In this document: piece after piece, positions 1 through 7,741 of the stretch | Layout of the letters: every line of letters begins with the position of its first letter | Position numbering within the stretch: the stretch's first letter is position 1 | Origin: Thalassospira lohafexi | GTDB lineage: Bacteria > Pseudomonadota > Alphaproteobacteria > Rhodospirillales > Thalassospiraceae | Assembly: GCF_002844275.1 (NCBI RefSeq) | Contig: NZ_NXGX01000008.1 | Location: 62,001 to 126,000 of the forward strand | Direction: 5' to 3' | DNA: 64,000 nt | The notes under the pieces: generated by a model | Told to the model about the DNA's origin: nothing | Database searches by the model: none | What the model saw: the letters and a program-made list of their open reading frames with translations, nothing else | Made by a program: the position numbers and the translations under genes

Positions 1-1239
1 GGCATTCAACATGCCTCCATCGTGTTTTTGACCCTGCGTGCGAATTTGCGCATGCTCCCCCGTGAACAGATCGAAGCCGCCCGTTTGGCCGGCGCACGCG
101 GGGGGCGGTTGTGGTGGCAAATCATCCTGCCGCTGACCAGCCCCGGCCTGATTGCCGGCACCGCCATGGCCTTTGTCACCGCCTTGGGCAATTTCGGCAT
201 TACCGCGATGCTGGGCATTCCGGCAAATTATGCGACCTTACCGACCCTGATTTATCAAAAGCTGGCCGGTTTTGGCCCGTCGGTACTGGGCGAGGTTTCG
301 GTCCTTGCCATGCTGATTGGCGCGATTGCGATTTGCGGGGTCGCCCTTCATCACCGGCTTTTGTCCAAACGCGATTATCGTTTGATGGGCATGGTCGGAC
401 GCCCACTTGATATCTCCCTTGGTGCACGGCGTCCCTTGATTGAGGCAATCCTTTGGGCGGTTCTGGTGGCCATTCTGGTCGTACCGTTATTGGCCCTGAT
501 TGCAACATCGCTGGTCCCGGCCTTTGGTGTGAAACTGAATTTCGATAACTACAGTTTCGCGGCCTTCCGCGAAGTGCTGTTTGTTCAGCCCTCAACCGCG
601 CGCGCCTTTCAAAACAGCTTCATGCTGTCGGTCGGGGCGGCGGTGACACTGGTTCTGGTGTGCTTGCCGCTGGCCTATGTGATGGTGCGCCGTCCTTCGC
701 GTCTGACCAAGCTGATCAACCTTCTGGTCGAAGTCCCCTATGCCTTGCCCGGTGTGGTTCTGGCGATTGCCTGCATCTTGCTGTTTATCCGTATTCCACT
801 GCTTGATGTCAGCCTCTATGGCACGCTCGGCATCATTTTCATTGCCTATCTGGCACGATTCCTTGTGATTGCCTTGCGTCCCGTGATGAACAGCTTTAGC
901 CAGCTTGACCCGGCACTCGAAGAAGCCGCACAGGCGTGTGGTGCCGGACTTGGCCGACGCTTGCGCGACATTTTGTTGCCGCTCGCCGCCCCGTCGGCGG
1001 CCGCCGGGGCGCTCTTGGTGTTTCTAACCGCATTCAACGAATTGACCGTATCGGCCCTGTTGTGGGCGTCGGGCAATGAAACGCTGGGTGTTTTGATTTT
1101 CAATCTTGATGACAGTGGCGACACCGTTCTGGCTTCGGCCGTGGCGGTTATGGTCGTGCTGGTGGTGATTGCGTTGATGAGCTGTTTTCAGCTGGCATCG
1201 CGTCGTTTGCCCAAGGGAGTTGTGCCATGGCAGACATAA
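1..1239 (+). CDS. ABC transporter permease, iron(III)/phosphonate type (5' end missing)
   Basis: Inner-membrane permease of the FbpB/PhnV/AfuB-like family, which imports iron(III), aminoethylphosphonate or sugar phosphates. The frame is open from base 1, so the gene begins upstream of the window; 412 residues are visible. Two EAA loops are seen, one near the visible N-terminus (EAARLAGARGG) and one near base 920 (EEAAQACGAGLGRR), so it is a fused permease carrying both membrane halves. Many hydrophobic segments lie between them. The stop overlaps the ATPase start by 13 bases, showing one operon. The substrate-binding protein is not in the window, so the substrate is unknown. Family is sure; substrate is not. 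Confidence 0.85.
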   Translation, partial: GIQHASIVFLTLRANLRMLPREQIEAARLAGARGGRLWWQIILPLTSPGLIAGTAMAFVTALGNFGITAMLGIPANYATLPTLIYQKLAGFGPSVLGEVSVLAMLIGAIAICGVALHHRLLSKRDYRLMGMVGRPLDISLGARRPLIEAILWAVLVAILVVPLLALIATSLVPAFGVKLNFDNYSFAAFREVLFVQPSTARAFQNSFMLSVGAAVTLVLVCLPLAYVMVRRPSRLTKLINLLVEVPYALPGVVLAIACILLFIRIPLLDVSLYGTLGIIFIAYLARFLVIALRPVMNSFSQLDPALEEAAQACGAGLGRRLRDILLPLAAPSAAAGALLVFLTAFNELTVSALLWASGNETLGVLIFNLDDSGDTVLASAVAVMVVLVVIALMSCFQLASRRLPKGVVPWQT

Positions 1240-2324
1240 ATCTTTCGCGTATTACCAAAAGTTTTGGCGATTATCGCGCGGTCAATCAGGTCTCGCTTGA
1301 TATCGCCGATGGCGAATTTGTCGCCCTTTTGGGCCCGTCGGGATGTGGCAAAACCACATTGCTGCGCTTGCTGGCCGGGTTTGAAGAACCCGATGGCGGG
1401 GTGATTTCGCTGGGCGGGCAGGTGGTTGCCGACCCGCAAAGCAACATCATGGTCACCCCGGAAATGCGCAATCTGGGCATCGTGTTTCAATCCTATGCCC
1501 TGTGGCCGCATATGTCGGTGGCGCGCAATGTTGGCTATCCGTTGGAAGTTCGCGGTTTGGGGCGCGCCGAACGCGATCATAAAATCAAGGCCGCCCTCGA
1601 TACCGTCGCCCTTGGCCCTTATGCGGATCGAAGCCCGACCGAACTTTCCGGTGGTCAACGCCAACGTGTGGCACTGGCGCGTTGTTTGGTGATGGAACCG
1701 CGTGCGGTGTTGCTTGATGAACCGCTGGCCAATTTGGACGTGCATTTGCGCGAAACCATGCAGCAGGCGTTTCTGGATTTCCATCGCCGCACCGGCGCGA
1801 CCATGATTTACGTCACCCACGATCAGGCCGAAGCCATGGCCATGGCCGACCGGATTGCGGTGATGGACAAGGGCCATATTCGCCAAATGGCCGCCCCCGA
1901 AACCCTGTACCGCGAACCGGCTGATTTGATGGTGGCGGGCTTTGTCGGGGCCGGGGCGGTTTTGCCGATCAGCAACGTGTCGATCACCGATGATCGAACC
2001 TGTTCGGTGCGGCTTGGCGACACGGATGTTGCCGCGCGCATCTGTCCGAATTTCGTGCGCAATCGGGCGGCGGCACATGCCGGACAGGCGGGTCTTTGCC
2101 TGCGCCCCGAAGACGTATGGGTCGATGATGCCGGGGCGTTGCGCGGGTCTGTCGAAGATTGCGTTTATCTCGGTGGACGGTTCCGATTGTCGGTGCGGAT
2201 CGGGCAGGATCGTGATCATGTCTTGCCGGTTTATGCCAACCGACGGGCGCGCATTGGCGAAAACGTCGGATTAAAAGTATCCGATGGCTGGGTGTTTGAC
2301 CGCATGCAAGGTGAGGCCGCCTGA
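1227..2324 (+). CDS. ABC transporter ATP-binding protein, iron(III)/spermidine/phosphonate type
   Basis: Cytoplasmic ATPase that drives the permease encoded just upstream. Walker A is at residues 36-44 (GPSGCGKTT), the signature LSGGQRQRVALAR follows near residue 138 with Walker B LLDEPLANLD, and the H-loop is VTHDQAEA. The last ~120 residues form a TOBE-like domain, as in FbpC, PotA and PhnT. At 365 aa it has the usual length for this group. The start lies inside the permease gene and the TGA shares a base with the ATG of the next gene (TGATG), so translation is probably coupled along the operon. Confidence 0.92.
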   Translation: MADINLSRITKSFGDYRAVNQVSLDIADGEFVALLGPSGCGKTTLLRLLAGFEEPDGGVISLGGQVVADPQSNIMVTPEMRNLGIVFQSYALWPHMSVARNVGYPLEVRGLGRAERDHKIKAALDTVALGPYADRSPTELSGGQRQRVALARCLVMEPRAVLLDEPLANLDVHLRETMQQAFLDFHRRTGATMIYVTHDQAEAMAMADRIAVMDKGHIRQMAAPETLYREPADLMVAGFVGAGAVLPISNVSITDDRTCSVRLGDTDVAARICPNFVRNRAAAHAGQAGLCLRPEDVWVDDAGALRGSVEDCVYLGGRFRLSVRIGQDRDHVLPVYANRRARIGENVGLKVSDGWVFDRMQGEAA

Positions 2325-3412
2325 TGTCAGCCCGGATGCGTATTCTGTCTGGCTTGGGTGAAAAAGGCCCGGCCTGCTTGCGGCTTGAATTTTTTAACCG
2401 GCGCTGGCTGCTTGATTGCGGCGTTGGCCCCGAAAGCGATCAGGGGTTCGATCCGGCGTGGCTGAACAAAGTTAACGCTGTTTTCATTACCCACGACCAC
2501 ATTGACCATATCGGGGCGGCCGATGAAATCGTTGCTGCTGGCTTGCCGATTTATTGCACCGAAGTCACCGCGAAATCACTGCCCAGGGGGGCGAATGTTA
2601 TTCCACTGCCACCCCATGGGGAAATACAGGTCGATGGCGTGACGGTGACCACCGGGCGCACCGGCCATTCGTTTGGTGGGGTGTGGCTGCATTTCGAACT
2701 GGGTGGCGGGGTGTTGTATTCCGGCGATTTTTGTCAGGAATCCGATTACTTCCTCTATGACACGCCGCCCGATGCGGCCACCGTGTTGCTTGATGCTTCC
2801 TATGGTATGGAGGGGCTTACCCAGAATGTGCGGATCGACAGCCTTTTGACCACCATGACCAAACTGGATGGTCAAATCCTGTTTCCCGTGCCGCCCAGTG
2901 GCCGGGCGGCGGAAATGGCCTTGCTGTTTGAACGCAATGGTCTGACCGACTGGTCGATGGATGATCGGTGTTATGGGCAGGTCAAACAGGTTCTTGATGC
3001 CCGTGGCAGTGATTATGTCGACGGCGATGCGATCCGGCGTTTGCGGTTGCTCAAAGACAAGGCAAAGCATTTCAATCCTGATGCCCGGTTGCTGCTCTGT
3101 CACGCGCCCTGCGCGACCTTTGGCAAGGCCCGCGAACTGATTGACGGTTGGGGCGATGCCGGGCGACTGGGATCAAGTGCGCATGTGATCTTTACCGGCT
3201 TCATGCCGCTAAACGCACGCAAAATGGTCGAAAAGGGCCACGCGCATTTCCGCCGCTGGAACGTGCATCCGTTGTCCCAGCACGTTGTGAATGTTGCCAA
3301 TGACTGCCACGCGATGCAGGTCGTGCCGCTGTTTAACAGTCGGCCAGAGGACTTTGGTCTTGTCGACGGGTTCGACGGGCGGCTACAGCTTGCTGATCGG
3401 TTCTATTTATAA
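2324..3412 (+). CDS. Metallo-beta-lactamase fold hydrolase, beta-CASP-like
   Basis: Zinc-dependent hydrolase of 362 aa. The metal motif H57-x-H59-x-D61-H62 (THDHIDH) is intact and a second metal Asp is in LYSGDF. The order of later blocks resembles beta-CASP nucleic-acid hydrolases: LLDASYG (compare ESTYG), FPVPPSGRAAEMALL (compare PAFALGRAQE), then HVIFTGF and NVHPLSQH. The last beta-CASP histidine block reads VVPLFNSRPED, so that histidine seems replaced. The ATG overlaps the stop of the ABC ATPase, tying it to transport. It could act on a phosphodiester or nucleic-acid-like substrate; a PhnP-like phosphodiesterase role is the alternative. The fold is sure and the substrate is inferred. Confidence 0.75.
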   Translation: MSARMRILSGLGEKGPACLRLEFFNRRWLLDCGVGPESDQGFDPAWLNKVNAVFITHDHIDHIGAADEIVAAGLPIYCTEVTAKSLPRGANVIPLPPHGEIQVDGVTVTTGRTGHSFGGVWLHFELGGGVLYSGDFCQESDYFLYDTPPDAATVLLDASYGMEGLTQNVRIDSLLTTMTKLDGQILFPVPPSGRAAEMALLFERNGLTDWSMDDRCYGQVKQVLDARGSDYVDGDAIRRLRLLKDKAKHFNPDARLLLCHAPCATFGKARELIDGWGDAGRLGSSAHVIFTGFMPLNARKMVEKGHAHFRRWNVHPLSQHVVNVANDCHAMQVVPLFNSRPEDFGLVDGFDGRLQLADRFYL

Positions 3413-3446
3413 TGCAGATGCTTTTTCAAAGGGATGATGCCGGGTC

Positions 3447-4037
3447 ATGATCTATGCCGCTGAGAAGTTCGATTTTCCCAAGGTGCCGTTTGTCTTCATC
3501 CGGCACGGGGAAACCGATGCCAACCGGGCAGGCATCATTGCCGGATCGACCGAGCCGCCCTTAAACGATACCGGCCGCGCACAGGCCGCCGCAATCGCCG
3601 ATCTGATGGCGCTCGGCACATGGCAGGCGGTTTATGTCAGCCCGCAAGACCGGGCGCGCACAACGGCCCAATTGGCTTTGCCCGGTTATACCGCCCATGT
3701 TCTGGACGGATTGCGCGAACGCCATTGGGGCGACCTTGAAGGCCGCCCGGTGTCCGAGCTTTGCCCGCGCTTTGACACCCCGCCAAACGGCGAGGGGTTT
3801 GATGCCATGTGTCAGCGTGTGTCCTTTGCCATGCAACAGGCATTGGCCGAGGTCACCGATAACGTCTGTGTTGTTGTTGCCCATTCAGGCGTGGCGCGCT
3901 GCATTCTGTATATGACCGGGTTTGAGGCCGATGGGCCACGCCTGCCCAACGCCACCCCGATGCTGTTCCGCCCGACCGCCACCGGCTGGGACTATGAAAA
4001 TTTGACCGAAACACTGATCAAGGAGATTTCCGCGTGA
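3447..4037 (+). CDS. Histidine phosphatase (phosphoglycerate mutase-like) family protein
   Basis: Small phosphatase of 196 aa in the histidine acid phosphatase superfamily, which forms a phosphohistidine intermediate. Seen: the RHGE motif at residues 19-22 with nucleophile H20, the second arginine in SPQDRA (R69), the acid in LRERHWGDLEG (E91) and the second histidine in VAHSG (H146). No signal peptide, so it is cytoplasmic. It lies 34 bases after the metallo-hydrolase gene, and its TGA overlaps the GTG start of the HAD gene (GTGA). Members act on sugar phosphates, cobalamin precursors or nucleotides; which applies here cannot be told. Confidence 0.85.
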   Translation: MIYAAEKFDFPKVPFVFIRHGETDANRAGIIAGSTEPPLNDTGRAQAAAIADLMALGTWQAVYVSPQDRARTTAQLALPGYTAHVLDGLRERHWGDLEGRPVSELCPRFDTPPNGEGFDAMCQRVSFAMQQALAEVTDNVCVVVAHSGVARCILYMTGFEADGPRLPNATPMLFRPTATGWDYENLTETLIKEISA

Positions 4038-4543
4038 ACCAACCGCAGACCAATGCGCAAGGCCCCAACCGCACTGCACGCAATGCACGCAACGCACGTG
4101 ACGCGGTGGTGTTTGATATGGATGGAACACTGGCGCATTTCGATGCCGATACCCTGGGGCATCTGGTTCATGGTGTGGAAAAACACTGGGATGCGTTCTT
4201 TGACGCCATGGATTTGGCCAAGCCGATTGAAAACATCGAACGGTTATTGCGCATCCTGCATGCCTCGGGCCATGCGATTGTCATCTGCTCCGGCCGCCCC
4301 GCCGGTTGGCAACATCGCTCCGAAGCATGGCTGCGCGCCCATAACATTCCATTTGATGGCATGTACCTGCGCCCCATCGATGCCGATCACCGCACGGATG
4401 AAGAAGTCAAAGAAGACCTTCTGGCCCAAATCCGTGCCGACGGCTTTGATCCGTGGCTGGTCGTCGATGACCGCAGCCGGGTGGTCGATAAATGGCGCGA
4501 GATGGGTTTGACCTGTTTGCAATGTGCACCCGGCGATTTTTAG
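4034..4543 (+). CDS. HAD-family phosphatase resembling the T4 Pnk 3'-phosphatase domain
   Basis: 169-aa HAD phosphatase. Motif I is D28-M-D30-G-T, motif II S86 (CSGRP), motif III K126 (EEVKEDLL) and motif IV D145-D146. The C-terminus, DDRSRVVDKW followed by CLQCAPGDF, closely resembles the end of the phosphatase domain of T4 polynucleotide kinase as I recall it (DDRTQVVEMW and a final GDF). There is no kinase domain. GTG is used as start because it overlaps the previous stop by 4 bases; the first ~22 residues include a low-complexity ARNARNARD run encoded by a 9-base tandem repeat. Its place after an ABC importer and a beta-CASP-like hydrolase suggests removal of phosphate from an imported product. 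Confidence 0.75.
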   Translation: MNQPQTNAQGPNRTARNARNARDAVVFDMDGTLAHFDADTLGHLVHGVEKHWDAFFDAMDLAKPIENIERLLRILHASGHAIVICSGRPAGWQHRSEAWLRAHNIPFDGMYLRPIDADHRTDEEVKEDLLAQIRADGFDPWLVVDDRSRVVDKWREMGLTCLQCAPGDF

Positions 4544-4604
4544 GGTGCGATTTTTGAGGGATGTGATTTTTGAGGGATCTGATTTCTAGGATCTGATTTT
4601 CAAT
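4532..4604 (+). repeat. Degenerate tandem repeat over the end of the HAD gene
   Basis: Four to five diverged copies of a 14-17-base unit around GATTTTTGAGGGAT run from the last codons of the HAD gene, over its TAG stop, to about base 4604. The two middle copies are nearly identical. It looks like slippage-type duplication of the gene end; no function is evident. Confidence 0.6.
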
Positions 4605-4628
4605 CCTCATACAAATAAAAACACACAA

Positions 4629-4665
4629 AAAAGACCGGCCATGAAACTTCATGCGCCGGTCTTTT
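4629..4665. terminator. Bidirectional intrinsic terminator
   Basis: Perfect 11-bp stem AAAAGACCGGC (4629-4639) with GCCGGTCTTTT (4655-4665), A-rich before and T-rich after. It sits between the convergent HAD gene and msrB and can serve both strands. Confidence 0.85.
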
Positions 4666-4708
4666 GAGCCGGGTTTGATTATTCACTTAATTTGAATAAT
4701 AGCGAACA

Positions 4709-5149
4709 TTATTCAAAAAATTTTGCGTAATCGCCATACCCTTCGGCCTCAAGATCCTCAATCGCGACAAAGCGTAAGGACGCCGAATTGATGCAATAGC
4801 GCAAACCCCCGCGATCCTGCGGTCCATCGGGAAAAACATGGCCCAAATGGCTGTCTGCATGCTTGGATCGCACTTCAATCCGGCGCATACCAAGGGTATT
4901 GTCTTCGCGCGCAATCACATGTTCGCTGTCGATTGGTTTGACAAAACTCGGCCAGCCACATCCGGAATCAAATTTGTCTTTGGACGTAAAAAGCGGCTCA
5001 CCCGATACGATATCGACATACAGCCCATCTTCCTTGTGGTCCCAGAAATCATTGCGAAACGGCGGTTCTGTGCCGTTTTCCTGGGTGACGTAATACTGAT
5101 CGGATGACAGGTCGGCGATTGCGTCAGGGTCTTTGGTGTATTTGCTCAT
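4709..5149 (-). CDS. msrB: Peptide-methionine (R)-S-oxide reductase MsrB
   Basis: Reduces the R epimer of methionine sulfoxide in oxidised proteins. At 146 aa it has single-domain length. Seen: GCGWPSF with probable resolving Cys64, [10 protein letters not shown], and the catalytic [11 protein letters not shown] with Cys119. The two CxxC pairs that bind structural zinc in many MsrB proteins are absent (the first site reads YVDIVSG), so this is a zinc-free form. The ATG at 5149 is chosen over the longer frame because a GAGGAT ribosome site lies just upstream. No signal peptide, so cytoplasmic. Monocistronic by position. Confidence 0.93.
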   Translation of the reverse strand: MSKYTKDPDAIADLSSDQYYVTQENGTEPPFRNDFWDHKEDGLYVDIVSGEPLFTSKDKFDSGCGWPSFVKPIDSEHVIAREDNTLGMRRIEVRSKHADSHLGHVFPDGPQDRGGLRYCINSASLRFVAIEDLEAEGYGDYAKFFE

Positions 5150-5259
5150 GCGTATCCTCTTGCCATCTGTGGGCATTCAAAATCATGTCTCCAAAGATGG
5201 CGGGAATATTGAAATTGTCCAGTCCCGACGCCGCCGAAACACATCAAAGTGAAGGCAGT

Positions 5260-5727
5260 TTACCCCTGACACCAAGGCTGACGCTTGGTCTTGCCGTCAT
5301 AGGCGCGCGCCAGTCCATTGCTGATCAGTTCAACATCAAGCGGACTGCCGTCAATCCGCACCGATGCCACCACGCGCCCACCATATCGGCCCCATTCGGG
5401 TTCGCAGAACTCCACTGATTTGGCGGATTTCAGGCGGTTTCGCGCATAATTGCGGGCCTGCTTGGCAAGGTGCTTTTCACTTTCGCATTTACCCCGGATT
5501 TCCGGGGTATCGACCCCACGCACTCGCACCGACATGTTGGCGATTTCACCGGGCAGGCCGGGAATGGCGACATAGATGGTGTCCCCGTCATAGGCATACT
5601 CCCCGCGATATTCACGCAACGGCCAGCCATAGCAGGCTGCCTGTGCCGGAAGGCTTGTTACGATCAGGGATAGAAGACCAAGTATGGCGATGCTGGTTGT
5701 TCGGATTTTGCGGGCGAGGGGGATCAT
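5260..5727 (-). CDS. Secreted thermonuclease (SNase)-like protein
   Basis: 155-aa staphylococcal-nuclease-fold protein with a signal peptide ending at about residue 30 (LPAQA|A), so it acts in the periplasm or outside the cell. Residues lined up with SNase active sites: DGDT (D47, D49), VRVRGVDTPE (R70, D73, E76) and YGGR (R118), so the catalytic set seems complete. Probably degrades DNA or RNA using calcium. It has four further cysteines, which could form disulfides. It lies on its own between msrB and the P-loop gene; no phosphate-related regulator site was recognised. Confidence 0.85.
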   Translation of the reverse strand: MIPLARKIRTTSIAILGLLSLIVTSLPAQAACYGWPLREYRGEYAYDGDTIYVAIPGLPGEIANMSVRVRGVDTPEIRGKCESEKHLAKQARNYARNRLKSAKSVEFCEPEWGRYGGRVVASVRIDGSPLDVELISNGLARAYDGKTKRQPWCQG

Positions 5728-5774
5728 GAAATGGAGCGCTTATCTTTGTAATTGTTACGTTGCTAGGGGGCAGG

Positions 5775-6329
5775 CTAGAGCTTTAGGCGCGACAAAATCT
5801 GACTGGCACGCTGTTCAACCGGGCCTTTGCGAACCTCGATCAGGTCATAGCCGCACGCGTGATAGGTCCGACACAACACGACATATGTTCTGACGGCTTC
5901 GGCGAAGTTTTGTGTTCGGGCATGATCGGTTTTGTAGATTTCCGCCCAAGGGGGCAGGATGAAAACCGTGCGGCGATAGCGATATGTTTTGATCGCACCC
6001 AGCAATCCTGTGTCGTCAGGCAGGTTGGATAACCGGCGATGCGCCAAGGTATCGGGCAGGCCGCGATCACAAAAGACCGTGCGCGGATGATGATCAAGCC
6101 CCGTTTGCCAGTCGCGGATCGATCGCCGGGCCATCAAGCCGGCATAGGCTTCGTTATCGTCCCACGGCACAGCGTTGCCGCCGCGCTCGATCTGTTCTTC
6201 GATGATGGCGCGTGCGGCCTCCGGGCTGGTGTCATAGCCGCGGTGGTGAAGGTGATTGATCAGTGTGGTTTTGCCAGAACCGGGCCCGCCGGTAATGACA
6301 ACAAGGTTGGATGTTATAGGCGTTTGCAT
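5775..6329 (-). CDS. AAA_28-type P-loop ATPase/kinase-like protein
   Basis: 184-aa protein with a Walker A motif at residues 14-22 (GGPGSGKTT), then a kinase-like core containing CDRGLPDTLAHRR. This resembles the AAA_28 group (NadR C-terminal/Ttd14-like), small nucleoside- or nucleotide-binding ATPases of mostly unknown role. The ATG at 6329 is chosen because AGGAAA lies just upstream; the longer open frame reads back through a low-complexity hexanucleotide repeat and overlaps the LysR gene, and is not credible. No clear operon partner. Function unknown. Confidence 0.75.
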   Translation of the reverse strand: MQTPITSNLVVITGGPGSGKTTLINHLHHRGYDTSPEAARAIIEEQIERGGNAVPWDDNEAYAGLMARRSIRDWQTGLDHHPRTVFCDRGLPDTLAHRRLSNLPDDTGLLGAIKTYRYRRTVFILPPWAEIYKTDHARTQNFAEAVRTYVVLCRTYHACGYDLIEVRKGPVEQRASQILSRLKL

Positions 6330-6462
6330 TGGTGTTTCCTGCGCGAAGCGCCCCGATATGGCGGCACTTTGCGGCAAGGTGATGGCAGGTGTTGCTGATT
6401 TTAAGGCTGCAAGAATCCGGGCGAGACGAGACGCGCTTTGTAGCGCCTTGCACGGTCCTGTC

Positions 6463-6513
6463 AACGTCAAAGCCAAAGCCAAAGCCAGAGACAAAGCTAA
6501 AGTCAAAGCAGGG
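6463..6513. repeat. Hexanucleotide-like simple repeat (AAAGCC)
   Basis: About eight diverged copies of AAAGCC/AAAGTC lie between the P-loop gene and the end of the LysR gene. It is non-coding if the shorter start of the P-loop gene is right. Likely slippage-prone. Confidence 0.6.
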
Positions 6514-7512
6514 TTATTCGCCGACCTGAACCGATGGCTTTTCAATCCGGGCCAGAATATGGTCAGACACCAACTGGGCAGACGGCGACAGCCTGTGGCC
6601 GCGTGCGGTGATCAGGCTATAGGGTTTGATTTCAATGCCGCCGTCAAACGGCAGTTCGGTGATCAGCCCACCACTGGCCAAAAGGCTTGTGACTTCTTCG
6701 GCCATTGGCGCAATGGAATCGGTATCGGCCAAGGTAGCCAGTGTCACCAGAAGGGATGCGGAATTCAGACTGGAGTGGGGCAGTGGCAGGTGACGCGAAA
6801 TAAACGCGTCTTCAATCGTGCGGCGCATCAGGTTGCCGGGTGGGGGCAAAATCCATTCAAATCGCGAAAGCCGTGCCAGGGTTATCGGTTTGTTGTCGTC
6901 AAGTAACGGATGACCTGTGCTCACCATCAGGCGGATGCGTTCGCTGCGGATTTCGCGGATGTTAAATTGACGCGGGTTCATGTCTTCGGGCACGCGGCCA
7001 ATGACAAAATCATGATCGCCCGCCAGCAAATCCTTGATCAGAAGATGTGACGGCCCAACCGCAACATGGGCTTCAAGAAGCGAGTTGATCGATTGGATGC
7101 TTCGGATGGCGGGCACGACCAGATCAACGGCCGCTGCGGTCACGGCCCCGATGAACACCGTGCCGCCACCGTGCTTGATGTCCTCGATTTCGCGTTCGGC
7201 CTCGCGGATTTCGATCAGCATGCTGCGTGCGCGTCGGGCAAGGGCACGCCCGGCATTGGTCATTTCGATCCCGCGCGGGCTGCGCACACACAATCGCACC
7301 TCAAGAATCGTTTCCATTTCCGACAGCAGACGCGACGCCGCAGGCTGCGACGTTTTAAGCATATCAGCCGCCAGACTGATCTGACCGGTTTCCTCCATCG
7401 CAACGATCATGCGCAGGTGGCTCAGCTTCAATCCGCGCTGAAACAGATTGCCGGACCGAAAGAGTAAGGATTTGGCCGAGCTTAACGGACGGCTGTTGCG
7501 TGTTTCTGTCAT
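6514..7512 (-). CDS. gbpR: LysR-family regulator, GbpR-like (sugar-responsive)
   Basis: 332-aa LysR-type regulator. The N-terminal winged helix-turn-helix lies near residues 30-90 (SLAADMLKTSQPAASRLLSEME), followed by a co-inducer domain. It is transcribed divergently from chvE, the place of gbpR in Agrobacterium, where GbpR controls chvE in response to sugars and is itself of LysR type. The ATG at 7512 has a GGGAGA ribosome site 7 bases upstream. The 229-bp spacer holds inverted repeats that could be its operators. Family is sure; the name rests on context and general likeness. Confidence 0.8.
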   Translation of the reverse strand: MTETRNSRPLSSAKSLLFRSGNLFQRGLKLSHLRMIVAMEETGQISLAADMLKTSQPAASRLLSEMETILEVRLCVRSPRGIEMTNAGRALARRARSMLIEIREAEREIEDIKHGGGTVFIGAVTAAAVDLVVPAIRSIQSINSLLEAHVAVGPSHLLIKDLLAGDHDFVIGRVPEDMNPRQFNIREIRSERIRLMVSTGHPLLDDNKPITLARLSRFEWILPPPGNLMRRTIEDAFISRHLPLPHSSLNSASLLVTLATLADTDSIAPMAEEVTSLLASGGLITELPFDGGIEIKPYSLITARGHRLSPSAQLVSDHILARIEKPSVQVGE

Positions 7513-7541
7513 GATGGTTTCTCCCTCGTGGGGATTTTAGT

Positions 7542-7557
7542 ATATCGATTTTGATAT
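7542..7557. promoter_or_regulatory. Candidate LysR operator in the gbpR-chvE spacer
   Basis: Inverted repeat ATATC-N6-GATAT placed 30 bases before the gbpR start. It fits the T-N11-A dyad typical of LysR binding sites. Assignment to GbpR is inferred from position only. Confidence 0.4.
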
Positions 7558-7614
7558 GCAAGTTTCGAAATTACTTATTTGATTGTTATGTTGATGGTCT
7601 GAATAATGCTGCGC

Positions 7615-7637
7615 GTATCCTTTGGGAAAACGGATAC
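7615..7637. promoter_or_regulatory. Inverted repeat GTATCC-N11-GGATAC before chvE
   Basis: A second dyad, GTATCC (7615-7620) and GGATAC (7632-7637), lies about 105 bases upstream of the chvE start in the same spacer. It may be a regulator site or part of the leader. Confidence 0.35.
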
Positions 7638-7741
7638 ACTATTAAGTGAAAACAAAGACACGACATACGCAGGCCACATCGCCTGAGAAAAGTCGGGCAA
7701 AAGAAATGGCTGTTATGCCGTGTCTTGTAGGGAGGATAGCA

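Noticed and set aside
1188-2219. Minus-strand frame of 343 codons opposite the ABC ATPase
   Set aside because: Antisense to a well-conserved gene; composition-driven, His/Arg-rich, no motifs.
6256-6906. Plus-strand frame of 216 codons across the P-loop/LysR junction
   Set aside because: Covers the simple repeat and two genes antisense; not coding-like.
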